64,000 nucleotides of DNA from Candidatus Melainabacteria bacterium (GTDB lineage Bacteria; Cyanobacteriota; Vampirovibrionia; Obscuribacterales; Obscuribacteraceae): contig QKMZ01000017.1 of the NCBI GenBank assembly GCA_003242885.1, positions 50,026-114,025 on the forward strand, in the 5' to 3' direction. The notes beneath the pieces are model-generated. The model was not told the origin of the DNA. It searched no databases and was given only the letters and a program-made list of their open reading frames with translations. Shown one piece after another: positions 10,461-19,746 of the stretch (its first letter is position 1; the number at the start of each line of letters is the position of its first letter). Position numbers and translations under genes: made by a program.

Positions 10461-11693
10461 CTAAACGACTTGTCCGCTCTGCAAAATAGTATTCAAAGTC
10501 CCGGTCAAGTTATAGTTCGAACCCGCTCCACCGTCAGGTCCCGAGCCGGAAATAATGCTGTCTCCTACTCCGATATGCAAGTGCGAACCCTTGCCTGCAG
10601 CATTACCTGTTTGACCCACTCGACCAACAACATCTCCAGCTGTGATTTGATCTCCGGGCTTGAGCGGAGTTCCGTCCTCTCTTCCAGCCAACGTCTGCAT
10701 GTGCGCATAGTAAGCGGTTTTTCCATCTGCTTGCTTTATCGTGATGGTATTGCCGCCTAGACCGCCCGAGTCCACACTCACCACTTCGCCATCAAAGAGA
10801 GATCGAATCGGTGTACCTTCCGGAGCAAATATGTCGGCGGCACCATCAGAACTTCCATGATGCAATCCGATACTGCTATCCGAAAAACCGTCTACAGGGA
10901 AAACCCGTCCATCAGCAGTAATCGCAGGCGACAATCCATCTACAGCCGTGGGCGCAGCACCACCAGCTCCTCCTGCGGAGCCTGTGTCATAGCTGCCTGA
11001 ATCACCGTCAGAGGCGCCTGAGAAAGAGTTACCACCACTTGAACCGGCGCCTGAATATCCTCCACTATCACCTGCAGAACCAGCCATGCTAGATGCATTA
11101 CCGGAAGGACCGGAGTAGGCAGCCGAAGATACCTGGCGGGCATGAGAATCACCAGCAACAGCATTGAAATCTGGTATTGGTCTACCTTCAGCCATAGCCC
11201 GCGAACACTCTTGCAGCCACCTCATCACTTCATCGAAAGAACGGGGAAATTGCTGCATAGATGGATGCGATGCGCGAAAAATGTCCAAGACATTCTGTAT
11301 TACAGCCTTCTGCACATCATCTGCCTGCTGAGCGTTCTGTATTTCTATGTTTATTGGATCGCCCGGCTTGGCTTTGCTATTCGGGTTTTTAGAAAGCTTT
11401 CCTCCTGTGCCGACAAAGTAGTCCGGCTCTTTCCCCATGCGCTTGTTCATTTCAGCTGTGGAGAATTCCACATTAGAAGCGTTCTTCAAAACATTTTCCA
11501 TCTCAGGCGAAAGCGCATCAGACATGGTTTTTCCACTTTTGAAAATATCAGGAAATGATAATTGACTTGGTTCTGCCGACTGAATTCTTTCAGTTGAAAA
11601 TGGAAGTTGCCAGGCTTCACTGGCTAAATTTGCTGCCGCCGGATTCATGCCAAAAGGCAGTGTCGGCATAAAATTTCCATCAAATGGTGGCAA
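10461..11693 (-). CDS. M23 family metallopeptidase with Gly/Ser-rich linker
   Basis: GLHHGSSDGAADIFAPEGTPIRSLFDGEVVSVDSGG...YAHM...GDVVGRVGQTGNAAGKGSHLHIGV. Confidence 0.85.
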   Translation of the reverse strand: MPPFDGNFMPTLPFGMNPAAANLASEAWQLPFSTERIQSAEPSQLSFPDIFKSGKTMSDALSPEMENVLKNASNVEFSTAEMNKRMGKEPDYFVGTGGKLSKNPNSKAKPGDPINIEIQNAQQADDVQKAVIQNVLDIFRASHPSMQQFPRSFDEVMRWLQECSRAMAEGRPIPDFNAVAGDSHARQVSSAAYSGPSGNASSMAGSAGDSGGYSGAGSSGGNSFSGASDGDSGSYDTGSAGGAGGAAPTAVDGLSPAITADGRVFPVDGFSDSSIGLHHGSSDGAADIFAPEGTPIRSLFDGEVVSVDSGGLGGNTITIKQADGKTAYYAHMQTLAGREDGTPLKPGDQITAGDVVGRVGQTGNAAGKGSHLHIGVGDSIISGSGPDGGAGSNYNLTGTLNTILQSGQVV

Positions 11694-11845
11694 GGATTAT
11701 CTTTCCTCTACAAATAGGTCACGAAGTCAAAAGCATAGAATTGATGAGCGGACAGTTTTGGAAATAATTTGTGAATTTTCTGTATACAACCAAAAACAAG
11801 TTACACAAATGTAAAACCTAGAGCACCGGGAAAAGACAAATCTAT

Positions 11846-12238
11846 TCAGACATCGAGGGCGGCCATTCTTATTATTTCCTCTCTAATCCTGCAATCATCC
11901 TCGTCAAGCAAATCAGTTTCAATAAAGCCGTTGACTCTGTAAGCTTCTTTCAAAGACAAAATACTTTGTTCAAGAATTTGTGAGATGCTGGATGGTTGAG
12001 TACGAATAAAAAGCACAGGAATCAATTCATATCGAGATCTCGACCTAATTTCTCTAAGCAAATCGACTGCACGCGAATCATCGAAATGAACACCTATAAT
12101 GATCAAATCAAAGCTCATCGGTGAATCTAATAACCGCAAAGCATCATCAAGGGTAGATGAAGAACGAAAGTCAAAATCCGCAAGTACGGCATATAGCCTG
12201 CGCAATCCTTCTACGTCACTGGCCAAGAAAAGTTTCAA
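11846..12238 (-). CDS. Response-regulator receiver-like protein
   Basis: MSFDLIIIGVHFDDSRAVDLLREIRSRSRYELIPVLFI receiver-like pattern. Confidence 0.5.
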   Translation of the reverse strand: MKLFLASDVEGLRRLYAVLADFDFRSSSTLDDALRLLDSPMSFDLIIIGVHFDDSRAVDLLREIRSRSRYELIPVLFIRTQPSSISQILEQSILSLKEAYRVNGFIETDLLDEDDCRIREEIIRMAALDV

Positions 12239-12316
12239 ATCGGATTCCCTCTAACACCTTTGTAGCAAGAGTTTCCGAATGTGGCTAGATGCACATTCAA
12301 GGAGAGTCAATCAGAA

Positions 12317-12526
12317 ATGAGAAATTCAGCTCAAAGAAAATCGCCAAATGAATTCATATGCGTAGATTACGTTCAAGGCAGGTGGCGCGTTTCCATAGGC
12401 GAACACGTTTTTATGGAGACTGTCGAAAGCAAAGTAGTCTTTCAATTTGCAGGTAAATTAGCGAAGAAAGAAGGGCTTGGAGTAGCGTTCTATCTGCAAG
12501 AGCTCGAAGACGAGGCCTCCAACTGA
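12317..12526 (+). CDS. Small hypothetical protein
   Basis: 69 aa from ATG at 12317. Confidence 0.4.
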   Translation: MRNSAQRKSPNEFICVDYVQGRWRVSIGEHVFMETVESKVVFQFAGKLAKKEGLGVAFYLQELEDEASN

Positions 12527-12619
12527 GCAAAATCTATTTTCTTCCTTTTGACATTCGTACTTAAACATTTGACTCGCAAAGACAAAACTATTCCACAACT
12601 TCGTGTAAAAGCGTAGGCT

Positions 12620-13009
12620 GTGATTATGCCTGCCAAGCCAAAGAACCGTTTAAAAAAAACACAAGCGTGCTGCACTATCCACGCTACTTTGTCTGCGCAA
12701 GAACCGATAACTTCAGATCAGGCGGCAAAGTTGGAAGATCTTTTCAAGGTACTCGCTAACGATACACGACTCAAACTTTTGCATAATCTAGCCCGGGTTG
12801 AAGAAATGTGTGTTTGTGAACTGGCGGCAGCTGTTGAAATGACGCCGCAAGCTATATCAAACCAGGTGCACAGACTGTCAGATCGTGGCGTTGTATCTAC
12901 CAGGCGTGGAGGCAACATGATCTACTACCGCATAATTGACCAATGTGTCGTCGCGCTTCTGCAGAAAGCTCTTTGCTTACTTGATGACAAGGAAATACAT
13001 AGAGAATAG
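12620..13009 (+). CDS. ArsR/SmtB (CadC-like) metalloregulator
   Basis: LFKVLANDTRLKLLHNLARVEEMCVCELAAAVEMTPQAISNQVHRLSDRGVVSTRRGGNMIYYRI. Confidence 0.85.
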   Translation: MIMPAKPKNRLKKTQACCTIHATLSAQEPITSDQAAKLEDLFKVLANDTRLKLLHNLARVEEMCVCELAAAVEMTPQAISNQVHRLSDRGVVSTRRGGNMIYYRIIDQCVVALLQKALCLLDDKEIHRE

Positions 13010-13112
13010 AGACATTTTCAATTGCGTTCCGTGCGAAATACAAACAAGGATTTCGACTCTCCTATGAATCAATCATTTGACTTCCAAGCAATTCTTCGAT
13101 AATATTGGAAAT

Positions 13113-13412
13113 ATGAAAACAACTGATGCAGTAAAAGGATTGGGCGCCCTTGCTCAAGAAACGCGCCTGGACATTTTTAAGCTGCTTGTGCGAAAGGGCT
13201 CAAGCGGAATGGCTGCCGGTCAGCTGAGCGAACATTTTGAGATGCCCGCTGCAACTATGTCCTTCCACCTAAAAGAACTGAGCAACGCGGGATTGATAGT
13301 TTCTCGCCGCGAAAGTCGGTCAATTATTTATTCGGCAAATTATGCACACATGCAGACTCTCATTAACTTCTTGCTTGAGAATTGCTGTGTAGACAATGGA
13401 GGAAAGTGCTAA
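13113..13412 (+). CDS. arsR: ArsR family transcriptional regulator
   Basis: ALAQETRLDIFKLLVRKGSSGMAAGQLSEHFEMPAATMSFHLKELSNAGLIVSRRESRSIIYSA. Confidence 0.88.
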   Translation: MKTTDAVKGLGALAQETRLDIFKLLVRKGSSGMAAGQLSEHFEMPAATMSFHLKELSNAGLIVSRRESRSIIYSANYAHMQTLINFLLENCCVDNGGKC

Positions 13413-13882
13413 TGAAGAGGCTTCACGTACATGTCGCAGTTGCAGACATTGAACATTCAACAAAATTCTATTCCGGCCTGTTTGGCTCAGAGCCTACAGT
13501 TCGAAAGGATGACTATGCTAAATGGATGTTGGAAGATCCGCGTGTAAACTTCGCGATTTCCGCTAGAGGACGGGAGCCCGGACTCGACCACCTCGGTATT
13601 CAAGCTGAAAACGAGTCGGAGTTAAAAGACGTTTCGAGCCGGTTGAAGGCCGCAAACTTGAATGTGATCGATGAAGGAAAAACTACCTGCTGCTATGCGG
13701 AATCGGATAAGGCCTGGGTTGTTGATCCGCAAGGTATTGCCTGGGAGACCTTCCTCACCTCAGGCGCATCGACCGTATACGGTGACGATAACGATGTAAG
13801 CACGGCTATACCAATGCACAAGCTAACTGCTTGCTGCGCTCCGGAAGTAGAAGCTATTCAAGTGGAGCTCAAACGCAAATGA
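13412..13882 (+). CDS. arsI: ArsI/CadI-type glyoxalase-fold protein (candidate C-As lyase)
   Basis: MKRLHVHVAVADIEHSTKFYSGLFG...TTCCYAESDKAWVVDPQGIAWETFLT; overlaps the arsR stop codon. Confidence 0.82.
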   Translation: MKRLHVHVAVADIEHSTKFYSGLFGSEPTVRKDDYAKWMLEDPRVNFAISARGREPGLDHLGIQAENESELKDVSSRLKAANLNVIDEGKTTCCYAESDKAWVVDPQGIAWETFLTSGASTVYGDDNDVSTAIPMHKLTACCAPEVEAIQVELKRK

Positions 13883-14301
13883 AGGTGATATTTGCTTGTG
13901 TCCACAATGCTGGGCGCTCTCAGATGGCAGCTGCTTTCTTCAATCAATTCGCTAACTCTGAAAAGGCAGTCGCCGTCTCAGCCGGAACACATCCGGCTGA
14001 TGCGGTTCATGATTGCGTGCGGCACGCTATGCAACGCGCCGGCGTTGATTTGTCTGATGCAAAACCGCAATTACTCACAGACGATTTGGCAGAATCTGCG
14101 GACCTACTGGTCACAATGGGCTGTGGGCAGTCGTGCCCGGTTGTTCCTGGTCTTCGCCGGGAAGATTGGCCGTTGCCGGATCCGAAGGGCAAATCTGACG
14201 ACGAAGTTTGCTTGATTCGCGATGAAATTAAGACAAGAGTCGTTAGGCTTTTGAATCACTTAAACGCTCTAGAATGCTGCGACCTAGAGGTTGAGTATTA
14301 G
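13879..14301 (+). CDS. arsC: Low-molecular-weight phosphatase-type arsenate reductase
   Basis: CVHNAGRSQMAAAFFNQFA P-loop (C-x5-R), MGCGQSCP, WPLPDP; ATGA overlap with previous gene. Confidence 0.88.
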   Translation: MKVIFACVHNAGRSQMAAAFFNQFANSEKAVAVSAGTHPADAVHDCVRHAMQRAGVDLSDAKPQLLTDDLAESADLLVTMGCGQSCPVVPGLRREDWPLPDPKGKSDDEVCLIRDEIKTRVVRLLNHLNALECCDLEVEY

Positions 14302-14999
14302 TGATTACAGACGATGACAAGGCCTTTTTGAATTCATTTGAGCAGTGTTCCCTCGGGTCAAAATGCTGGAATCATGCAGCGCACATAAGAATGGCTTGGC
14401 TGGTCTTGCAGCAAGAAAGTTCTTTCGAGTCTGCATTAGAGCGCATTAGACAAGGCATTAAACGTTTTAACGCGGTCAATAACAGTATTGGCTACCACGA
14501 AACGATAACCGTGGCTTTTGCACGTCTCATTGATGCCAGGCGAATCCCGAATCAGTCTTGGCAAACGTTCTTCGAGAAAAACAGTGATCTATTTGAAAAG
14601 AACTGTCTGGAAAAGTTCTACAGTCCGGAGCTTTTAAGCTCTGCTCGCGATATCTTTCTTGAACCAGATCGAAGTCCGTTGCCTCTGTCGGTTAATAAAA
14701 TGGTTTTGAGTGTAGAAGAAGCAGCAATTCTCTTCTGCAATATTCAAATACGACCACGCAACTCTGCCAGCATCAAGCAGTTAATCCCATTTGTTAAATC
14801 GAACGAAATTCAAGAAAACACTGTTTCAGTTACTTTCCCAAAAAATGTGAGAGAAGAGTTGCAATCATTCGTTGCTGCCGAGAGACTTTGCTGTTCATCG
14901 CTTGTCTGGGATATTTTAGACGAAGACAAAAATATCGTGCTGAAAGTTGCTGGAAATAAAGAACAAGCAGCTGTGGTATTCGCTTGGTTTGAGGAGTAA
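14301..14999 (+). CDS. Hypothetical two-part protein in the ars-type operon with Cys-Cys motif
   Basis: Start overlaps arsC stop; [12 protein letters not shown]...[14 protein letters not shown]-part and [17 protein letters not shown]-part. Confidence 0.6.
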   Translation: MITDDDKAFLNSFEQCSLGSKCWNHAAHIRMAWLVLQQESSFESALERIRQGIKRFNAVNNSIGYHETITVAFARLIDARRIPNQSWQTFFEKNSDLFEKNCLEKFYSPELLSSARDIFLEPDRSPLPLSVNKMVLSVEEAAILFCNIQIRPRNSASIKQLIPFVKSNEIQENTVSVTFPKNVREELQSFVAAERLCCSSLVWDILDEDKNIVLKVAGNKEQAAVVFAWFEE

Positions 15000-15001
15000 A
15001 G

Positions 15002-15331
15002 ATGGACATTGCAAAGTCAGCACTGGTTTTTGTCCTGGCAGGTCTTTGCGAAATAGGTGGCGGCTATTTGATGTGGTTATGGCTTCGAGCGGGCAAAAGC
15101 ATCTGGCTAGGAGTCATTGGAGCTGTAATTCTTGTACTCTACGGAGTAATTCCGACTCTTCAACCAGCAAATTTCGGAAGGGTATATGCAGCCTATGGTG
15201 GTGTTTTCATAGTAATGTCATTGATTTGGGGTTGGCAGATTGACAAAACTTTGCCAGACAAATTTGACTGTCTTGGTGCAATCATTGCTTTGATCGGAGT
15301 AGCAGTAATTTATTACGGGCCTCGCAATTGA
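15002..15331 (+). CDS. YnfA/UPF0060 family four-helix membrane protein
   Basis: [73 protein letters not shown]. Confidence 0.85.
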   Translation: MDIAKSALVFVLAGLCEIGGGYLMWLWLRAGKSIWLGVIGAVILVLYGVIPTLQPANFGRVYAAYGGVFIVMSLIWGWQIDKTLPDKFDCLGAIIALIGVAVIYYGPRN

Positions 15332-15389
15332 ATAAGCATCTAGTTTGACTGGATGCAGTCAGTCGTATTCAGAATGATTTCCAGGTTTG

Positions 15390-17174
15390 CTAAGAATCTG
15401 GTCGAAACTGATTGTCCTTCGAAGATATAAGTGTCGCGATTCGATGGGCGACAACATTCATAAGAGCTTCAACAGTGACTTGAGCATCTTCGTCAGGAGC
15501 TGTTGCTTTCAAAGCTCGAAGCGAAACAAGCAAAGTCCGCAAGTCTTTGAAAGTCGAAGTAGACACCTGCAGTTCTTGCAGCCGTGCTAATTCAGACAGC
15601 CAATAGCGATCACACGTTTTGGACATATCCGCAAGAAGTAGATCACGTTTTCGCTTCTCCTTTTGATCACGCATTTTCAATTCAAAGACTATACGCCTGG
15701 CAGCCAAAAGGCCGGCCGGAACATCTTTTTTGTCAGAAGGAGTCAGGGGTGCGGTTTCTGAAGAACCACCCCCCTCCACACCGTTATATTCGTCCGTACA
15801 GATTGCAAAGAAGCCATCGGCCAAGTCTTCATATGCTTGGCGCCAGATGTCCTCATGTTTATAGAGGGTCTCACGAGAGCACTGGGCCGATTTTTGCAGA
15901 TCGACTGTTGTGAACTTCACACTGGCGCTCTTGAGCTTTTCTAGTGCGCTTTGAATGCGTTTGCGAGCATCAACTTTGCGGTTTGCATTTTCTCGGACCC
16001 AGGAAATCGGCTGTACCGGTGCATATTTTTTGGGTTCATCTTGGCGCCTGTGTGGTGGAATCCAATTGGCGGCGCGTTCAATTTGAGATACTGCATCGGC
16101 TTCGCCCTTATTGAGGTCTTTGCTGAAGCCGTTGTGACGAAGCTCGAGTATTTGTTTTATAGCCAGTTCCCTTTCGGTTTCATATCCATAACCAAGCGCC
16201 GGCAGCGCACAACTTGGGTCGCCGTAGAAGAGATAGTGAGAAAGGCAGTGAATCGCATCGGCTCGTTGAGAAGGTCCGCTCAAACCAGTTGCATGATAGG
16301 TGCGTCCACGAAACCAGTCGTCGGCACGTATGCCCGGAGGCATAACCGAAAAAATCGCGGCAACATCTTCTGTATGTTGTCCGGCGATTTTGACTTTGCG
16401 ATCCGGCATTGCAATTACATTGCCAGGCGTTCTCGGCTGTGCTCTCAGTGCCGTAACTTTGTCCAATTTTTCTGCACAGAGAGTTGCATGCTTTTGAAGT
16501 TCTTCGAATTGAGCCCGCGTATTCGAGCAACTATTAGCCGCGTCCAGAAAATAATCAAGAGCTTTAGTTGGACTGAGTTCCCATCTTTCTATATCAGACT
16601 CCAAATTCCTGTCATTGAGAAAAGCGAAGCCGGATTGAAGCGGAAGACGCAGACCCATGCCGGCAGATGCATGTGAAACATTAGGAAAAATCTCCAACTC
16701 GCCCGATTTTATACGAAATCCCGTATAAGTCAGAAGATTGACCAGCGCTCGTTTTAAATGCAGGGAGTTGACGAGTTCGTCGAAAAATATATATAAATGC
16801 CATCCACTGCTTGTACTCGAACGAAAAGGCACAACTTGCGTGATACCGGCATCACGCAGGACTCTCTTCAACTTATTGAATGACCGAAGGTTGTGATATG
16901 GACTTTCCGCATCAATATCTAAGACAGCAAATCGAGTTTGTTTGCCGAAGCGAAAACCAAGCAGATACTTCGGATGAACTCCAGCTACAGCCTTGAGTAT
17001 TTCAGTGTCTGTGAGCCGCCAGTCTTCATTTGCTGAAAGCCAGGAGTCCGAGTCGTGCGGACGATATATATATTGGTATCGATGATGGTGAAACAGTTGG
17101 AGAAATTCAGAAACAGTGTCATCCCAACTTTCTGGAAAGATTACTGCGCGCTGAAATCTTGCGGGCCGCTGCAC
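15390..17174 (-). CDS. AEP-like primase/replication protein (intact copy, plasmid A)
   Basis: FAVLDIDAESPYHN (DxD), SSGWHLYIFFDE (sxH-like), GLRLPLQSG; homologous layout to 50404-52275. Confidence 0.7.
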   Translation of the reverse strand: MQRPARFQRAVIFPESWDDTVSEFLQLFHHHRYQYIYRPHDSDSWLSANEDWRLTDTEILKAVAGVHPKYLLGFRFGKQTRFAVLDIDAESPYHNLRSFNKLKRVLRDAGITQVVPFRSSTSSGWHLYIFFDELVNSLHLKRALVNLLTYTGFRIKSGELEIFPNVSHASAGMGLRLPLQSGFAFLNDRNLESDIERWELSPTKALDYFLDAANSCSNTRAQFEELQKHATLCAEKLDKVTALRAQPRTPGNVIAMPDRKVKIAGQHTEDVAAIFSVMPPGIRADDWFRGRTYHATGLSGPSQRADAIHCLSHYLFYGDPSCALPALGYGYETERELAIKQILELRHNGFSKDLNKGEADAVSQIERAANWIPPHRRQDEPKKYAPVQPISWVRENANRKVDARKRIQSALEKLKSASVKFTTVDLQKSAQCSRETLYKHEDIWRQAYEDLADGFFAICTDEYNGVEGGGSSETAPLTPSDKKDVPAGLLAARRIVFELKMRDQKEKRKRDLLLADMSKTCDRYWLSELARLQELQVSTSTFKDLRTLLVSLRALKATAPDEDAQVTVEALMNVVAHRIATLISSKDNQFRPDS

Positions 17175-17236
17175 CTGAGGTGAGCCCGCTGCTGATATGC
17201 CGGACGTAGTCTACTCTCTTTCTAATTTTCGACGAG

Positions 17237-17375
17237 TTGACCTATCCGGATCCGTGCTTTAACATATTCATCAAAGGGGACTTGCCAGAACCTTTTGAAT
17301 GAAAATTAGGTGGATCCGTAAGGGTCTTAATAGAAGAGACAGCACCGCCAAGTGTCGTCTCTTTTGTTTTGAGAG
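17237..17375 (+). ncRNA. Candidate antisense RNA to the leader of the AEP gene 15390-17174
   Basis: TTGACC (17237-17242)-17 bp-TAACAT (17260-17265), then hairpin AAGAGAC(17334-17340)/GTCTCTT(17357-17363)+TTTTGTTTT. Confidence 0.45.
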
Positions 17376-17378
17376 CAA

Positions 17379-17666
17379 TTAGCTCTCAGTTGTTTCGACG
17401 GTAACAGTCACCTCCTTGCCGAGCTTGTACAAGAACTTCACGAGAAGTTCCGCGCTAAATTTGTCGATGCTCAAATTCAAGATTTCAGAAATTCTGGGTT
17501 GTTTAACTCCAAGTTTCTGAGCGGCTTGTTGTTGAGACATGCCTGTCTGCAAAAGCTCCTGCTTGAGTTGTCCAATCAGTACGGTGCGAAGTGCCAGACA
17601 CTGACCTTCAGCCGAGGGCACACCTTTCTTGCGAAACATCTGCCTGTAGTATTTGACTTCGTTCAT
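17379..17666 (-). CDS. XRE-family HTH regulator
   Basis: LLQTGMSQQQAAQKLGVKQPRISEILNLSIDKFSAELLVKFLYKLGKEV. Confidence 0.8.
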   Translation of the reverse strand: MNEVKYYRQMFRKKGVPSAEGQCLALRTVLIGQLKQELLQTGMSQQQAAQKLGVKQPRISEILNLSIDKFSAELLVKFLYKLGKEVTVTVETTES

Positions 17667-17705
17667 GTGCAGTTGCTTTCTAGCTTGTGATTTGCCGAGA
17701 CAGAT

Positions 17706-17725
17706 TTATACGTGATTTCGTATAA
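17706..17725. promoter_or_regulatory. Palindromic operator upstream of XRE gene; second copy inside AEP gene at 16709-16728
   Basis: TTATACG-tgattt-CGTATAA; 16709-16728 TTATACG-aaatcc-CGTATAA. Confidence 0.6.
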
Positions 17726-17745
17726 GCATGATCCGACTTCCAAAT

Positions 17746-19149
17746 TTATGACGTATTTGTTCCGAACGGCAGCGTCAGCTGCTCGTATGAATCCCAGTCA
17801 GTGTCTGCATTTTTAGATGCACTGACTTCTTTCTTTTTCTTTGCAGGTCCATCTCTAGACGATGATTTTCGCGATTGCGATTTCTTTAAATCAGTATTCT
17901 CTGACCGAGGAGGCGGACGTTCATTTGAACCTTCATGCATGAATAAAAGTGTTTGAACCATTGATTCTTCAGCGTCAGCTTGAGATTCCAAACTGAGAGG
18001 TTCTGCGGACAGACCTTTATCCTCAGCCGGATCTAAATTCTCAGACATGGCTTCTGTACTTTGCAGCTCAACAATTTGTGGTGCAAGAGTTCCTTCAGTA
18101 ACATCTTTGTCTCGAGCGAAAAGCTGTTTTTCGCAGTCTTCTGTTTCTGAATCAATTTGCTCAGTCGAAATCAAAGCAATGGGATCAATGCAAACAGGGT
18201 CAAAATAATCACTTGTCTGGTCAGACTGGACAAGTTGGTCATCATGGACAATTGCCTGAAACTCTTGCTCCTGTTCGATTTCAAGGATGTCGTCCTGAGT
18301 CTGAACAAGTTGCAACAGGGCAGTTTCGAAATCATTGTCTTGTGCCTGGACAAACTTCTCTGTTTCCAGGTCAGATGAAAACTGCTCACTCTTTTCAACC
18401 AAGCCGGTTGGCGTTTCTATGGGAGAAAAGTCCATCTGCTTATCTGTCTCGATTGTCTGGACAGAAGTTTCTAGTGGTGTGAAATCGATGAGTGTTTCTG
18501 GAACTTCATCCTTAATAGATTGAATTGCCGGCACCTGAAGCATTGCGTTCTCAAAAGTTTCATAGGCAACAGCGTTTGTTCGCAAGTCTTGCATGAACAT
18601 CGAAACAGCGTTCTGAAAAGACATTTCCGATGCAGCAACAACGCGCACAAGGTCGTCATTCAACCAGTTAAAACTGGCTTGGAGTGGAATTTGAAGTGGT
18701 GCGCCGGAAGGAAGTATAGATACGGCCTCCGAATCCACATCAAACCAGTTGTTCTTTAGCCACGTCGCAGCTACCTTAACAGCGGTCGGAGTAGCAACAG
18801 ACTCGGCAAAGAAGACAAAGATTTGCCAGAGTTCTAGTTCATCTATATAAAAGGTTTTCGGTTGAAGACCAGTGTCTCGGAGCTGTTTTTGGAGATTTTT
18901 AGTCGTCTGAAAAGCTGTTGGGGACTTAGTTCCATCTATTTGAATAACAAGGAATTTGCTTTTATCTATTACTCCAAAAGCACGACGTACAGAAGAATCT
19001 GCTGAAAGACTGGAGATCAGCTCGTCGTCAGAAAGATAGTGCCACTGGCTGGTCGCTCGCCATGTCTTAGAACTTTTCGAGCGAACATATGTTTGATGAC
19101 GTTCCGCAAACAACCTGAGGAATGCAGACAGCTCGTTTCTATCAGCCAA
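17746..19149 (-). CDS. AEP-like paralogue with degenerate catalytic motifs and acidic C-terminal region
   Basis: Aligns to 15390-17174 and 50404-52275 but has FLVIQID, LWQIFVFF, LQIPLQAS at the DxD/H/R positions. Confidence 0.6.
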   Translation of the reverse strand: MADRNELSAFLRLFAERHQTYVRSKSSKTWRATSQWHYLSDDELISSLSADSSVRRAFGVIDKSKFLVIQIDGTKSPTAFQTTKNLQKQLRDTGLQPKTFYIDELELWQIFVFFAESVATPTAVKVAATWLKNNWFDVDSEAVSILPSGAPLQIPLQASFNWLNDDLVRVVAASEMSFQNAVSMFMQDLRTNAVAYETFENAMLQVPAIQSIKDEVPETLIDFTPLETSVQTIETDKQMDFSPIETPTGLVEKSEQFSSDLETEKFVQAQDNDFETALLQLVQTQDDILEIEQEQEFQAIVHDDQLVQSDQTSDYFDPVCIDPIALISTEQIDSETEDCEKQLFARDKDVTEGTLAPQIVELQSTEAMSENLDPAEDKGLSAEPLSLESQADAEESMVQTLLFMHEGSNERPPPRSENTDLKKSQSRKSSSRDGPAKKKKEVSASKNADTDWDSYEQLTLPFGTNTS

Positions 19150-19241
19150 CGCGGGTACAGAAGACTCCTTCTGTAGGTCCTCACGAGTATTAATGGCTAG
19201 TCTCTCTTTCTAGTATTTATTGAACGGAAATTTGATTTTGG

Positions 19242-19266
19242 TGACACCACTTGCGGTGTCTTTTAT
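19242..19266 (+). terminator. Hairpin + T-tract antisense to the leader of 17746-19149
   Basis: GACACC-acttgc-GGTGTC-tttta. Confidence 0.55.
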
Positions 19267-19339
19267 AGATCGATCAGATCCTAAAGCCCGGAGAAGAAAT
19301 GATCAAGATCTATTTGGGCTGATCTGCGTTAGTTTTTGA

Positions 19340-19570
19340 GCTTTTGCCTAGACTGACCGGACAGAATATACAAAGAATGTCTAGACAGTCCAGTTCCAAT
19401 CCTCAGACAAGATAGCATATGTCTAGACGGACTAGACGGTCAAGACATATTTTAATTTTGCGGCACCAGATTCGGTATCGATCCATTCCCTTACCTTGGT
19501 CAAAATTCTGACTAGACAGCAAAGAAAATCAGTCTAGACAGTCCAGTCATTCGAGTCTAGACAGTCTACG
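19340..19570. repeat. Iteron-like cluster of GTCTAGAC palindromes (candidate ori/operator region, plasmid A)
   Basis: GTCTAGAC at 19379-19386, 19421-19428, 19532-19539, 19555-19562; GTCTAGACAGTCCAGT repeated exactly at 19379 and 19532; partial copies nearby. Confidence 0.65.
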
Positions 19571-19746
19571 CACCACACCCATGGCGCGACCAGTCACGCC
19601 CCGCCAACCCCGTCCCGTCGACATTTACAGGGGCAGGGCAGTCAAAGTCATTTGTCCAGACAAAGTTTCAAACTAAAACAGGTGCACCAAATACGGTTTT
19701 TCACTATAATGACCAAGTCGCCCGTTACTAGATTTGGATATATCCG

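Noticed and set aside
15951-16676. 241-aa + strand ORF opposite the AEP gene
   Set aside because: Antisense to a well-supported CDS with recognisable motifs; likely shadow ORF.
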